Shown: positions 27,561 through 37,809, counted from the first letter of the stretch. The stretch: DNA of 64,000 nt from Cyanobacteria bacterium FACHB-DQ100 (GCA_014695195.1 JACJNW010000028.1:62001-126000), one strand, 5' to 3'. Numbers and translations are program-made. Notes: generated by a model not told the origin, from the sequence alone.

Positions 27561-30284
27561 TTATGGGAGAGATGATGGGAGATATTGCTGTATAAATGCT
27601 TCAATTTGCTCGCTCTGGAACTGTTTTGCAAGCTGGATCACCTGTTGCACAAAGGGCTGATAACGATCGTCTTGCTGCTGCAATTGTTCTGCGAGCCGAA
27701 TGAGTTTTTTCAATCGTCCTTCTTGCGCGAGTTCTAGCCAGACTTGTAAATCAGCCGTAGGTGGGGCAAGTCGTTCGGTTAGTGAGGTTAGCGATTTTGG
27801 CTGAGATGCTTCGGATGTCCAGGTGAGATTGAGATGCTTTTTGAGCAAGCTTAATAATTCCTGAACTTGCACAGGCTTTGCGAGAAAGTCATCGCCGCCT
27901 GCCTCAAAGCTGCTTTGCTGCTCTGAGGGGGCAACGGAAGCAGAGGAAACAATCACCGTCAGCGATTTGAGTCGATCGTTCTGCCGAATCTGTTGCAACA
28001 GCGTAAAGCCATCCATCACGGGCATAGCTAAATCCGTGATGATCAAATCAGGAACGGCTTGAGAAAGTTGCACTAAGCCTGCTTGCCCATGTTCCGCTTC
28101 TGTCACCACAAATCCCAGAGGCTCTAATAAATGCAGCAGAACCGCACGATTTTCCCAGCGATCGTCGATCACCAGAATGTGTCGTCTTGCGCCCTCATAG
28201 CCAATAATATTGCCTGCTGTAGCGGTTTGCTGTTGGCTCCAGTCCAGAGCGATCGGAACTTTCACCTCGAAATAAAAATCGCTCCCCACGCCTAGCTGAC
28301 TTTTGACGCGAATCTGTCCCCCCATAAGTTGCACAATCTGCTGACTGAGCGCGAGTCCAAGACCCGTTCCTTCGGTTTTGCGCTGTTGTTCCCCGACTTG
28401 CTCAAAGGCTTGAAAGAGCCGATTGATATGCTCTGGTGCAATCCCCACTCCGGTATCTGCAACAACGAATCGGAGTTGAACCGTTTGATCAGGTGCGGCT
28501 GCAATCTGACAGACGCTGAGAGTAACGCGACCTCGATCGGTGAACTTGATCGCATTTCCCACAAGATTGAGCAAAACTTGACGCAAGCGCTTTTCATCGA
28601 CAGCAATTCCTACAGGCAGGTCAGGATCTGGCTCAAAATGAAACTGAATCGCTTTTTGCTCGGCTCGAACGCGACAAATTTCAACAATGCCCTGCAAAAA
28701 AGCGGGAAAGTGAATCGCTTGGGGGGACAGCTCTAGTTTGCGGGCTTCAATTTTAGATAGATCGAGGATGTCGTTGATTAACATCAGAAGATGAGAGCCG
28801 CACTGGTGAATGACGTTAATTCCATGGCGTTCTTTTTCAGGCAGTGCTCTCGATCGTCCTAAAATTTGCGCGTAACCGAGAATTCCGTTTAACGGCGTTC
28901 GCAGTTCGTGGCTCATATTGGCAAGAAATTCGCTTTTGGCTTGGTTTGCCTCGTCTGCCAGTTCTTTCGCCTGCTGAAGTTCGATCGTCCGTTCTGCCAC
29001 GCGATCTTCGAGTTGGGTAAACGACATTTTAAGTTGTGCCGCCATTTGATTGAACGATCGCCCCAGAGCTTGAAGTTCGCTAATGCTTTTGATTTTGACG
29101 GTGCGATCGAGGTTTCCAGCCGCAATGGCTTCACTCGCGGCTTGCAGTTCTAGAATCGGGCGCGTAATCCAACGAGCCGTAAGAATACCGAGAACTGTGG
29201 TAATTGCCAAAGCGCCCAAACATAGTAGAACGGTGCTGCGAGTATTGGCGTTGATCTGCCCCATGAAATGGGATTCCGGCAGAGTCACCACGACAATCCA
29301 GTCCAAACCCCACTCATCGCGCCAGGGAGACACCTGCACAAACTGCCGTTCTCCTTGAAAGTCAAATTCTAGCTGCTGACTGGTTTGTAAGTTGCGAAGG
29401 CGATCGCCTAGATGTTGAGCGGTCGATCGGATTAACAGATCTGAACTTTCTGAGCCGCGTAATCGTCGGGGCTTGCCGTCTGTCACTGAGAAAACAGGCG
29501 ATTGACCAGAGTTTGCTACCAGTAATCCATTACGCTCTAGGACAAAGATTTGACTGGCCTGACTGACGCGAATCTGATTGAGAAAGTCACCAATTTGCGA
29601 GAGGCGCTGTTCTACACCCAGGCTCCCCACAAACTTTCCTTGCTGGTCGTAAATTGGGCGACTTGTGGCGATCGCTAACGGATAGTTATTGGTTTCCCAT
29701 TGATAGATTTCGCTCCAGCCCAGTTTTCCTGTAGTTGCACTCTTGGCGTACCATCCTTCTTTTTGAAATTGGTAATCCTTGACCGTCTCAAATCGTGCGA
29801 TCGGCTTGCTTTGAGCGTCAGTTGAATAGTTATGTAAGTCAAGACTCCCGTACTTCTTTGGCAATACAACGCTGATATCTGGATTCCCGTTCTTGGGAAT
29901 TGTGGCTTCGCGATAGTACCCGGACGCAACAAAATCACCCGAAGGAGCACCGTACAGAATGTAGCCGACGTTGTAGGTTTTGACTTGTTTGGCAAAGAAG
30001 CGGGCGAGACGATCGGGATCTTGCAGATTCAGCAGTTCGAGATCAATTTGTTCACCGTTAATTTGGGTGAGATAGCGTGTCTTCGAGGCATAACCATCAA
30101 GGTGCTGATTCGTCTGAACGCTCACTTTTTCCAGCATTTGCAGAGCTAATTCATGAACTGCTTTTTGTCCATTCGCTAACGAGACGTGTCCGGTCAGCCC
30201 TACTGCCGCAAAAATTTGTAGAACAAATGGCAGGATTAGCACTGTTCGTAGAGGAATGCGATGGTGGTTAGCTCGGAGAGACAT
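27561..30284 (-). CDS. Membrane sensor hybrid histidine kinase: Cache-HAMP-HisKA-HATPase-REC
   Basis: 907 residues from the ATG at 30284 ([12 protein letters not shown]). First membrane helix about 14-35, periplasmic Cache-type sensor (about 40-340, with [18 protein letters not shown] and [11 protein letters not shown]), second helix about 350-370 ([15 protein letters not shown]), HAMP, coiled coil, HisKA ([19 protein letters not shown]), HATPase ([29 protein letters not shown]), receiver ([13 protein letters not shown]) and a C-terminal tail homologous to that of the large fusion kinase. It is the only member of the operon with a periplasmic input domain and is first in order, so it may be the main sensor. 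Cache domains usually bind small metabolites. Confidence 0.94.
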   Translation of the reverse strand: MSLRANHHRIPLRTVLILPFVLQIFAAVGLTGHVSLANGQKAVHELALQMLEKVSVQTNQHLDGYASKTRYLTQINGEQIDLELLNLQDPDRLARFFAKQVKTYNVGYILYGAPSGDFVASGYYREATIPKNGNPDISVVLPKKYGSLDLHNYSTDAQSKPIARFETVKDYQFQKEGWYAKSATTGKLGWSEIYQWETNNYPLAIATSRPIYDQQGKFVGSLGVEQRLSQIGDFLNQIRVSQASQIFVLERNGLLVANSGQSPVFSVTDGKPRRLRGSESSDLLIRSTAQHLGDRLRNLQTSQQLEFDFQGERQFVQVSPWRDEWGLDWIVVVTLPESHFMGQINANTRSTVLLCLGALAITTVLGILTARWITRPILELQAASEAIAAGNLDRTVKIKSISELQALGRSFNQMAAQLKMSFTQLEDRVAERTIELQQAKELADEANQAKSEFLANMSHELRTPLNGILGYAQILGRSRALPEKERHGINVIHQCGSHLLMLINDILDLSKIEARKLELSPQAIHFPAFLQGIVEICRVRAEQKAIQFHFEPDPDLPVGIAVDEKRLRQVLLNLVGNAIKFTDRGRVTLSVCQIAAAPDQTVQLRFVVADTGVGIAPEHINRLFQAFEQVGEQQRKTEGTGLGLALSQQIVQLMGGQIRVKSQLGVGSDFYFEVKVPIALDWSQQQTATAGNIIGYEGARRHILVIDDRWENRAVLLHLLEPLGFVVTEAEHGQAGLVQLSQAVPDLIITDLAMPVMDGFTLLQQIRQNDRLKSLTVIVSSASVAPSEQQSSFEAGGDDFLAKPVQVQELLSLLKKHLNLTWTSEASQPKSLTSLTERLAPPTADLQVWLELAQEGRLKKLIRLAEQLQQQDDRYQPFVQQVIQLAKQFQSEQIEAFIQQYLPSSLP

Positions 30285-30413
30285 GACAAGAAGTGGCTGG
30301 CAATGACGAAGATCACTCTTATCATTCCCCACTAGAAGAATTAGACGACAGCAAAGCACGATCGCTGAAGACTCAGAGGATTGTTTCTACGAACTATCTG
30401 ATAGCTAAAGAAG

Positions 30414-31880
30414 CTACGACCAATTTTTCGTGCGATCAACTGCTTTTTGCCATTGCCTGAAGTCTACGTGAATGGCGGATGATTGGGGTTCAAACACGCG
30501 ATCGATCACTCGTTGCTGAACTAATTGATCATAACTTTGCCAAAATCCTGCTGCCAGTCCTGCCGCAAATGCAACACCTAGAACGGTTGTATCTCGGATT
30601 GCAGGACGCTCGATCGCAATGCCCAATAAGTCCGCTTGAAGCTGCATCAGAAAGTTATTCTCACAAGCGCCGCCGTCCACCGATAACTTTTGCAGGAGGA
30701 GCGGGCTATGGGTTGTAATTTCGTCTACGACTTCTTTGACTTGAAATGCGATCGCTTCGAGTACCGCCCGAACTAAATGTTCTCGCCGCACTCCACCTGT
30801 AATCCCCAAAAATGCTCCCCGCGCACTCATATCCCAGTGCGGTGTCCCAAGTCCACTCAAGGCAGGCACAAAGTACACTCCGCCACTATCTGAAACCTGC
30901 TCGGCGATCGCTTCTGTTTCCTGAGCGGTCGCAATCAATCCCAAGCCATCTCGCAGCCACTGAATGCAAGCGCCACTGGTGAACATACTACCTTCAAGCG
31001 CATAGCCAATTTGATGGTTTTGTGTCCAAGCGATCGTCGAAATCAATTGCTGATCCGATCGCACAATTTCAGATCCCGTATGAGCCACCAGAAAGCTTCC
31101 GGTTCCGTAGGTGCATTTCATCAAACCGGGTCGATCGCAGCCTTGCCCAAACAATGCCGCTTGTTGATCTCCCAAAATTGCTGTAATCGGAATCTCAACA
31201 CCGAGCAGATTTGTAATCCCAAATGTTCCTAAGCTGGGCTGAATTGAGGGAAGAATCTGTGCGGGAATGCCAAACAACTCCAGCAATCGATCATCCCATT
31301 CCAGCGTTTTTAAGTTCATTAATAAAGTGCGACTGGCGTTACTGTGATCAGTCGCGTGAACTTTACCGCCTGTGAGCTTCCACAAAATCCAAGTATCGAT
31401 CGTTCCCGCCAGCACAGTGCTTAAATCAATTCGTTGCACCCGATCGAGTAACCATCTCAGCTTGGTTGCGGAAAAGTAAGCATCAATTACTAAGCCAGTA
31501 CGATCGTAGATTTCCGCCGCCAATCCTTGATCGCGCAGTTGATTACAAAATTCAGCCGTCCGCCGATCTTGCCAAACGATCGCCCGATGTAGCGGTTTTC
31601 CAGTGTTCTTATCCCAAAGTAAACAGGTTTCGCGCTGAACCGTTAGCCCGATCGCGGCAATCTCAGACGGTTCGATTTGTGCCGTTTGAATTGCCGATCG
31701 AATAACTGACTGAGTTGCATTCCAAATCTCTTCGGCATCATGTTCTAGCCATCCTGGGTGCGGATAGTATTGCGTCAGTTCTAAATAAGCCTGTCCAGCA
31801 ATGTTGCCAGAATGGTCAAATAAAAAGGCGCGATTGCCCGTCGTGCCCAGATCAAGTGCCAGAATGTATCGTGTGGTCAT
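30414..31880 (-). CDS. glpK: Glycerol kinase
   Basis: Phosphorylates glycerol with ATP to sn-glycerol 3-phosphate in the cytosol. 488 residues, close to the usual 495-500. FGGY-family features: phosphate-binding ALDLGTTGNRAFLFD at the start, QYYPHPGWLEHD, the IVWQDRRT segment, GDQQAALFGQ, the CTYGTGSFL loop and VDGGACENNFLMQ near 400. The start ATG at 31880 is the first in frame with the family N-terminus. No glpF or glpD is adjacent. Same strand as the signalling operon's first gene downstream, but 129 bp apart. Confidence 0.95.
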   Translation of the reverse strand: MTTRYILALDLGTTGNRAFLFDHSGNIAGQAYLELTQYYPHPGWLEHDAEEIWNATQSVIRSAIQTAQIEPSEIAAIGLTVQRETCLLWDKNTGKPLHRAIVWQDRRTAEFCNQLRDQGLAAEIYDRTGLVIDAYFSATKLRWLLDRVQRIDLSTVLAGTIDTWILWKLTGGKVHATDHSNASRTLLMNLKTLEWDDRLLELFGIPAQILPSIQPSLGTFGITNLLGVEIPITAILGDQQAALFGQGCDRPGLMKCTYGTGSFLVAHTGSEIVRSDQQLISTIAWTQNHQIGYALEGSMFTSGACIQWLRDGLGLIATAQETEAIAEQVSDSGGVYFVPALSGLGTPHWDMSARGAFLGITGGVRREHLVRAVLEAIAFQVKEVVDEITTHSPLLLQKLSVDGGACENNFLMQLQADLLGIAIERPAIRDTTVLGVAFAAGLAAGFWQSYDQLVQQRVIDRVFEPQSSAIHVDFRQWQKAVDRTKNWS

Positions 31881-31982
31881 ACATCGCGGTGAGGTCGTCT
31901 AACTCAGACAATAGCGCCCCTTGAAGCGGGTCGATCGTGACATTTTGTAGATATTGACTGAGAGCGATCGACCCACCCAACC

Positions 31983-32432
31983 CTAAATGATGCCGCGAAT
32001 TTCCTCAACTATGCCATCGCGCAGCAGCACTTCAACATTCATCTTCTCAATCAAATTATCACCCGGCTCAATCCGAAACACGCTGCCGATTTGTCCCTGC
32101 TGCACTTCTTGATCAAGTTCCAACATTTGGATTTGCTGAAGCTGCTGTAGACTTTGATTTTTTTGCTCTAGCAACTCGCTTTTGCGCTGATTAAACTGCA
32201 TCCGAATGTTTTCGCTCTGCTGCAACGCCTCCGGACTACCGGGCTGGAGCGTCTGCCGTTGAACTTCAGTCAGTACCTGCTGCATCTGCAAATCAAGCTG
32301 CTGCAACTGGCTATCAATCTGGTTCAATTGCGCCTGTAGAGTTTGCTGCGCTTCGTCTTTCCAGCGAGGAGTAACCACCGCTTTTATATTGACATTACGC
32401 TGCAACAACAGATGAGACTTAGAGATTTCCAT
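31983..32432 (-). CDS. YlqD-family protein
   Basis: 149 residues. Almost entirely a Gln-rich coiled coil (about 25-115, LNQIDSQLQQLDLQMQQV), with an N-terminal strand (NVNIKAVVTPRWK) and a C-terminal beta segment (FRIEPGDNLIEKMNVEVLLR). This arrangement matches the YlqD family, which is widespread in cyanobacteria and Firmicutes and of unknown function. It sits between aas (99 bp upstream) and glpK (102 bp downstream), all on the minus strand. Confidence 0.85.
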   Translation of the reverse strand: MEISKSHLLLQRNVNIKAVVTPRWKDEAQQTLQAQLNQIDSQLQQLDLQMQQVLTEVQRQTLQPGSPEALQQSENIRMQFNQRKSELLEQKNQSLQQLQQIQMLELDQEVQQGQIGSVFRIEPGDNLIEKMNVEVLLRDGIVEEIRGII

Positions 32433-32472
32433 ACGGTGACTCAGAAATTGATCAAAAATTGAACGATGGGAA

Positions 32473-32523
32473 TCGGGAGCTAGGTTGACTATATTAAACG
32501 CTATTAAACGCTTTAGCTCCCGA
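32473..32523. other. Stem-loop downstream of aas
   Basis: TCGGGAGCTA (32473-32482) pairs perfectly with TAGCTCCCGA (32514-32523). The 31-nt loop holds two direct copies of ATTAAACGCT. It begins just past the aas stop codon. There is no T run, so it is a possible mRNA 3' end or attenuating structure rather than a classic terminator. Confidence 0.45.
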
Positions 32524-32531
32524 CGATCGCG

Positions 32532-34433
32532 CTATAGCGAAAACATCTCGTTAATCATACCGTGGTAGCGCTCCATCACAACGTTGCGCCGAATTTTCAG
32601 CGTTTGCGTTAGAAAGCCGTTTTCGATCGAAAACGCTTCGCTCAACAAGCGGAAAACGCCAATGCGATCGTCCGGACGATATCCCGGACGCGCTTTTACC
32701 AGTCGCACTAATTCTTGCCGGAACAATTCTTGAACGGCTGGATCATTCAAATCCACGCTGCCGCCTTTCCACTGTTCTAGGGCTTCGAGGTTGGGCACAA
32801 TCAGCGCACCCAGCATTTTCTGATCTTGTCCAACTAGCATGATCTGATCAATGTAAGCGCTCCGGAGGCAGGCATCTTCGATCGGCTGTGGTTCGATGTT
32901 CTCACCGTTGGTTAAGACGATCGTATCCTTCGCTCGTCCGGTGATGATCAAATCATTGTGCTGCGTCACCATGCCCAAATCTCCAGTATCAAACCAGCCT
33001 TGGGGGTCGATCGCTTTGGCGGTGGCTTCTGGGTTCTTGTAGTAGCCCTGCATAATTTGTGCGCCCCGCAGCAGAATTAAGCCGCGCTGCCCAACGGGTA
33101 AATCTTTGTGGGTTTCCGGGTCAACAATCCGGGTTTCGGTGCCGGGAAGCGGTTCGCCATCGGCTCCACGCACATTCCGCCACGGACGACGCGCATGGGT
33201 AATCGGAGCCGTTTCTGTCAGCCCGTAACCCCCTAAAATGGTGATGCCCACAATCTCGAAAAAGTCTTCTAAATGCTCTGCGATCGAGCCACCACCACTG
33301 ACCACAAACTTCAAACAGCCGCCCGTACCTTGTCGAACTTTCTCGTAAACCAAGCGATCGCCTAATTTGTGAAACGGATAGCGGAGTGCGGCTTGCATTT
33401 TTGCGCTCAATTGTTCCGCACTCGACGGATTGAGGTTATCTAAGTTCAAATTCTCAACGGTGCGTTTCGCCAAAATATACTTTTGGCTCTGTCCTAAAAA
33501 GAACTTCACAAGCTTCTGTTTCTTGGCAGGCTGATCGCGGAACTGCTTCTGAATGCCTTCGTAAATCGATTCCCACAAACGCGGAACCCCAACCATATAG
33601 TGCGGCTGGTATTCTTTGATATCTTTCTTCACAAAGCGGATGTTGGTATAAATCTGAGTACAGCCGTTGGAGAACACAAAGTATTCAAAGGTGCGCTCAT
33701 AACAATGCCAAATCGGAAGAATGCTTAACACACGCTCTCCGGGCTGCAACAGCGCCACATCATACGCACCGTTCACTTCATACAGCAAGTTGCCGTGGCT
33801 GAGCATCACGCCTTTTGGCATTCCTGATGTGCCCGACGTGTACATCAAGGTCGCTAAAGTGTTTCGGTCTTGCTGCACAGGCTGAATCGGATGAGTTTTA
33901 CCAAGCTCAATCACTTCTGAAAACTTCAGCACTTTATAAGTGTCCGAACTTGCCGTTTCATCGGTCAGCAAAATCACAAATTGGATCGGAACTTCTGCCA
34001 GAATCGATCGCAGCTTTTTCAATAGTTCCGCATCTTGCAGCACTACTCCCACTGAGCCGCTATGCTCCAGAATGTAGCGTAACTCCAGCGGATCAGCCTG
34101 TGAACCCCGCACCACATCCACCGCACCCGATCGCATAATGCCTTGGTCGGCAATCAGCCAGCGCGGACAGTTATCCGAAAACAGCGCAATTCGGGCTGGA
34201 AGCTCATCGCTTGCATCGGTGTGAATGTCTAGCGCCTGAATCCCCGCCGCAAAAAGCTGCATCTGCTCATACAGTTGAGCATAGGTCAGCTTAACCTCTG
34301 GCTGACTATGCGGATCATGAACTGCCAAAACATCAGCAAATCGTTTGGCAGCGATCGACCAAAGTTCGGGGAGCGACTGCACATTACGATAAGGGGCTTG
34401 TTCAAACGGCACAGAGGGGTAGGCGCGGCTCAT
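32532..34433 (-). CDS. aas: Long-chain fatty acid - acyl carrier protein ligase (AMP-binding)
   Basis: Activates free fatty acids with ATP and, in cyanobacteria, loads them on ACP for recycling into lipids. 633 residues from the ATG at 34433 (MSRAYPS), with AGGAG well placed upstream. ANL-family motifs: P-loop MYTSGTSGMPKGV, GGYGLTETAP, the adenylate-binding YKNPEATAKA/GWFDTGD region, and GRAKDTIVLTNGENIEP. The length and overall sequence fit cyanobacterial Aas; an acyl-CoA ligase activity cannot be excluded from motifs alone. Divergent from the DUF427 gene with 196 bp between starts. Confidence 0.9.
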   Translation of the reverse strand: MSRAYPSVPFEQAPYRNVQSLPELWSIAAKRFADVLAVHDPHSQPEVKLTYAQLYEQMQLFAAGIQALDIHTDASDELPARIALFSDNCPRWLIADQGIMRSGAVDVVRGSQADPLELRYILEHSGSVGVVLQDAELLKKLRSILAEVPIQFVILLTDETASSDTYKVLKFSEVIELGKTHPIQPVQQDRNTLATLMYTSGTSGMPKGVMLSHGNLLYEVNGAYDVALLQPGERVLSILPIWHCYERTFEYFVFSNGCTQIYTNIRFVKKDIKEYQPHYMVGVPRLWESIYEGIQKQFRDQPAKKQKLVKFFLGQSQKYILAKRTVENLNLDNLNPSSAEQLSAKMQAALRYPFHKLGDRLVYEKVRQGTGGCLKFVVSGGGSIAEHLEDFFEIVGITILGGYGLTETAPITHARRPWRNVRGADGEPLPGTETRIVDPETHKDLPVGQRGLILLRGAQIMQGYYKNPEATAKAIDPQGWFDTGDLGMVTQHNDLIITGRAKDTIVLTNGENIEPQPIEDACLRSAYIDQIMLVGQDQKMLGALIVPNLEALEQWKGGSVDLNDPAVQELFRQELVRLVKARPGYRPDDRIGVFRLLSEAFSIENGFLTQTLKIRRNVVMERYHGMINEMFSL

Positions 34434-34629
34434 GAGCAAAACTCCTGTGGGATGAGTGTCTAATACTAACGATATTGCTTAAATCGCAGGTTAAACCATT
34501 GAGGGCAGACAGAATTCATTGTGGCTGATGAGCGCCCCTCTTGCTGAAAAAATTTGCCGAGTGCGATCGGGGTCTTCTTCGTTCCGGATCAGTGCTAGGC
34601 TGTGAGTCGAAGCGTTTGGAGATTGAACC

Positions 34630-34914
34630 ATGCCAAGAGCAGTTTGGAACGGCGTTGTTTTAGCCGAGAGCGATCGCACCGAAACAGTCGAGGGGAACCA
34701 ATACTTTCCACCCGACTCAATTCATTCTGAATATTTTCAAGACAGCAGCACCCATACCACTTGCGGTTGGAAGGGCGTTGCCAGCTATTACAGCATCGTC
34801 GTCAACGGGCAAACAAACAAAGATGCGGCGTGGTACTATCCCACCCCCAAAGATGCCGCGAAGAACATCGCAGGCTACATTGCTTTCTGGAAAGGAGTCA
34901 AAGTCGAAGCCTAG
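34630..34914 (+). CDS. DUF427 domain protein
   Basis: 94 residues covering one DUF427 domain: VWNGVVLAES, an EGNQYFPPDSI segment, THTTCGWKGVASYYSI, and DAAWYYPTPKDAAKNIAGYI. It is a small beta-rich cytosolic protein of unknown function, common in cyanobacteria and actinobacteria. Its stop is directly followed by the stop of the opposing Uma2 gene, with no base between. Confidence 0.92.
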   Translation: MPRAVWNGVVLAESDRTETVEGNQYFPPDSIHSEYFQDSSTHTTCGWKGVASYYSIVVNGQTNKDAAWYYPTPKDAAKNIAGYIAFWKGVKVEA

Positions 34915-35517
34915 CTACCAAATCTTCGCCATCTGAAGCACAAAGCCCGGTAATTCTGGTTCAGCACTGACCGAATCCGGGCTTTGTACGATCTGATGCA
35001 TCGTATTCGGACGATAGACATGAACAGTGCGCGGAGTGCGATCGATCAAAAATCCCAATCTCGCACCATTGTCGATGTACTCCTGCATCTTGAGTTGAAG
35101 GTCGCTCAAACTATCACTAGCTGAGCGCAACCCAATCACAAAATCCGGGCAAATCGGGGCAAACGAAGCTTTTTGCTGATCGCTCAGCGCATTCCAACGA
35201 TCGAGCCGAATCCAGGAGGCATCAGGAGAGCGTGTTGCACCGTTGGGCAGAGTAAAGCCTGAACTAGAATCAAACCCGATTCCAGTACCCTCTTGCTCTG
35301 CCCAGACTCCCAGCTGTACCGCAAGGTTAAAGTTGCGGTTTCCAGTATCAGAAAAAGTTGGGGGCATAATGATCACTTCTCCGGCTGCAGTCCGTTCAAT
35401 CCGTAGCTCAGAATTCGCCATGCAGAACTCGTAGAACTGTTCAGTCGTCATCTGAGCTAGGGCGGGAAAGTGAACGGCTAAAGGAGTGTGTTCTGAGTGA
35501 ACCAGCAGTGTTGTCAT
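34915..35517 (-). CDS. Uma2-family (DUF820) restriction-endonuclease-fold protein
   Basis: 200 residues from the ATG at 35517 (MTTLLVHSEH); the 23 codons above it lack family character. Family features: the Met-Thr-Thr-Glu-Gln-Phe-Tyr start of the domain, RIERTAAGEVIIMPPT, GFTLPNGATRSPDASW with the catalytic Asp, and CPDFVIGLRSASDSL. The family has a PD-(D/E)XK nuclease fold and occurs in many copies in cyanobacteria, often beside mobile or variable DNA; the biological role is unclear. It follows the lysine-rich gene by 31 bp on the same strand. Confidence 0.9.
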   Translation of the reverse strand: MTTLLVHSEHTPLAVHFPALAQMTTEQFYEFCMANSELRIERTAAGEVIIMPPTFSDTGNRNFNLAVQLGVWAEQEGTGIGFDSSSGFTLPNGATRSPDASWIRLDRWNALSDQQKASFAPICPDFVIGLRSASDSLSDLQLKMQEYIDNGARLGFLIDRTPRTVHVYRPNTMHQIVQSPDSVSAEPELPGFVLQMAKIW

Positions 35518-35548
35518 TGTGAGCCTTGCAGTAGAACAGGGAATGCAA

Positions 35549-36160
35549 TTAGCCTGCGATTTTGAAGCGGCTGGGGTTTTCTCCAACTTTCTCGTAGGTT
35601 CCTTTTCTCATGCCATGCGCCATCATCAATGCAATCCGCTTCCGCGCTTCGGGCATGTTCACGCTGGGCAATGAACCGTAGAGAACTTCGATCATCTCAT
35701 CAGTCGTGTAGGTATCGCTGGGTGAACCGCTCATCACTTTGTAAACCGCTTCTGCTGGAGTCATTCCTTTGAAGTCGCGCTTCATGGTGGCATCAAACGG
35801 AACAGGCGGTTTAACATTGCGCTTCTGCTTGGGTGCATCTTCGCTCTTTTTGCCGCGTGTTTTCTTTTCAGGTGCAACGGTCGTTTCTTCCGTTGCTTTT
35901 GCTTTGCCGCGTCCTTTGCGCTTCGGTTTTGCCTCTGCTACTTCTGCGATCGCGGGCACTTCGATTTCGATTTTCTTACCATTGGTCGAAGGGGCAATTT
36001 CTCCACCCAACAAACCATTGAGGTACTCCAAGGTTTTATCAATCTCAGAGGTTGCTGATGCAACTGCTTCTTTGATGATCGCTTCGCGGTCATTGGTGAG
36101 ACGATCGCGTTCTTGTTCTAAGTTCTGTCTGACTGATTGATCTAAAATTGCGTAGGGCAT
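35549..36160 (-). CDS. Lysine-rich protein with coiled-coil start and winged-helix-like end
   Basis: 203 residues from the ATG at 36160 (MPYAILDQSV). Residues 1-50 are a charged coiled coil (RQNLEQERDRLTNDREAII). About 75-125 is a low-complexity Lys/Arg/Glu linker (KPKRKGRGKAKATEE). The last 75 residues (MTPAEAVYKVMSG to GENPSRFKIAG) look like a small winged-helix domain resembling HARE-HTH modules: a helix with an AEAVYKV motif, then a basic hairpin ending SRFKI. DNA binding is therefore plausible. No named family recognised with certainty. Upstream 284 bp have no gene. Confidence 0.8.
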   Translation of the reverse strand: MPYAILDQSVRQNLEQERDRLTNDREAIIKEAVASATSEIDKTLEYLNGLLGGEIAPSTNGKKIEIEVPAIAEVAEAKPKRKGRGKAKATEETTVAPEKKTRGKKSEDAPKQKRNVKPPVPFDATMKRDFKGMTPAEAVYKVMSGSPSDTYTTDEMIEVLYGSLPSVNMPEARKRIALMMAHGMRKGTYEKVGENPSRFKIAG

Positions 36161-36444
36161 TGTTGTGAACCTCACTGTAAATGTTTCTGATTGTAGTGCT
36201 TCTTTGATCAATCAGAACAATAAATTTGCAATTTTCTGTGTTTATTTTGCCTTTTTTTAGTTCAAGCGACGATTGTTGATCAACTATCAGATCCTACAAT
36301 GCTTACTATCTCAGTCTTTCAGCCATTTTGATAGTTGATCGTAGTATTGAAAAATTTGCCTGTAAGTCCAGCGGCAAGGGTTTCAGGGAAATCGGGTACT
36401 GCGGTTTGACTGTCCGAAATTTTACGAGTACCCGGATGAGTTGA

Positions 36445-37809
36445 CTACTTAGATTCCCAATCGAAGTTGATCAGCTTTAGATGTTCCGGATGGGCTAACA
36501 GTTCTTTTGCCAGTAGATATCCTGCGATCGTCCAGGTTTGATACCTCCGCGCTTCTTTGCCGATCAATCGAGCATCGGGGCCGTCATAGTATTCGGGGAA
36601 GTGATCTTCTAATAAGCGACGTTCTGCAACGGCGATCGCATGATGTGCGAGTTCTCCGCGATCCATCTTTTTCGCGGCTGCGGTTAACATCCAGAGCAAT
36701 ACGGGCCAGCTTCCGCCATTGTGATAAGACCAAGGACGATTCTTCGGGTCGGCTCCGGTAACAATCCGCCATTCCACATCTTCGAGTGCAGGATAACAAA
36801 GCTTCATCGGCATCTGTCCGACCAAATCACTCCAGCGAAGTTCGATCAGATTGAGAATTTTGTGGGATTGTCGTTCGGTGGCGAGTGCAGAGACGATCGA
36901 CATTAAGTTCCCTAGCGCGAAGAAGCGGACATCAAGCTGAGAAGGCCCTAAGTTGCCTGCCATGTATCCGCCTGCTTCAGGGAGCCATTTGGCAAGGCGA
37001 TAGAACGGAATTGAATCTGAATAGATATTGAACTGATTCAGCGCCTCTTCGCCGTATTCTTCGACCCGATAGCGGTAAATTACGTTTAAGCGGTCTGGAT
37101 CGAGCCAATAATGCTCTCTGAGTTGTCGTCTGAGGGGAATGAGGCGGCTGTGAATGCCCTGAATCATTTTCTGATTGTCCTCATTTTCAACGAGCAGTTC
37201 CAGACTAGAGCGCAGGGCAGCATAAAACAGCGATTGAATGTCGAGCGGATGCCCATACATTCCCATGCGACGATCGATCATGCTGGCCCCATCCGGCACA
37301 AGCACCATTGGATACATATCAAACCGAGTCACCAAACAAAGTTCGAGAATAAAGCGGATGCCTTCTTGAACATCGGGTCGATGAGCAAAATCGGTTTCTC
37401 CGGTGGCAATCACATAAGCACGCAGCAGAATGATCCACCACAGTCCTGAATCGGCGGGAGCCACGCGACCGATCGCATGATCACCAAAATCAGCTTTGAG
37501 ATACTCCCCGCCTTCGTAGGGAATGACTTTGAAGCTTGCAGGCATCAAGCCGCGGCTGGGTTTAGAAGAGTCGAATTGCGTGGTTTTGGGTTGGAGCCTT
37601 AAGGTTTCTTCAAGAAAGTGTTGAACAATCTCAGTTCTGCCACGCATCAGAAACAGGAGTGCAGAGGAGATAAAGTCTCTGACAAAACATTGATCGTAGT
37701 TTAAGGCGATCAGATCTGTGTCACAGGCTGCGATCGTGCCAATCTCTCGACCTTGATAATACAGAACGGATTTTTCTAACAGTTCCCAGGCTTTCTCTTC
37801 GATGCTCAA
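36445..37809 (-). CDS. Neutral/alkaline invertase (GH100)
   Basis: Hydrolyses sucrose to glucose and fructose in the cytosol; cyanobacterial and plant enzymes of this family are close relatives. 454 residues. Family segments: NYDQCFVRDFISSALLFL near 37-54, GDHAIGRVAPADSGLWWIIL, the MYGHPLDIQSLFYAAL stretch and SYHNGGSWPVLLW. The start is TTG at 37809, supported by GAGGT seven bases upstream; no suitable ATG lies near. A single gene with no sucrose synthase or phosphatase genes beside it. Confidence 0.93.
   Translation of the reverse strand: MSIEEKAWELLEKSVLYYQGREIGTIAACDTDLIALNYDQCFVRDFISSALLFLMRGRTEIVQHFLEETLRLQPKTTQFDSSKPSRGLMPASFKVIPYEGGEYLKADFGDHAIGRVAPADSGLWWIILLRAYVIATGETDFAHRPDVQEGIRFILELCLVTRFDMYPMVLVPDGASMIDRRMGMYGHPLDIQSLFYAALRSSLELLVENEDNQKMIQGIHSRLIPLRRQLREHYWLDPDRLNVIYRYRVEEYGEEALNQFNIYSDSIPFYRLAKWLPEAGGYMAGNLGPSQLDVRFFALGNLMSIVSALATERQSHKILNLIELRWSDLVGQMPMKLCYPALEDVEWRIVTGADPKNRPWSYHNGGSWPVLLWMLTAAAKKMDRGELAHHAIAVAERRLLEDHFPEYYDGPDARLIGKEARRYQTWTIAGYLLAKELLAHPEHLKLINFDWESK

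Noticed and set aside
34491-34679. 62-codon minus-strand frame between aas and DUF427
   Set aside because: Overlaps the DUF427 start and shows no family or ribosome-binding support.
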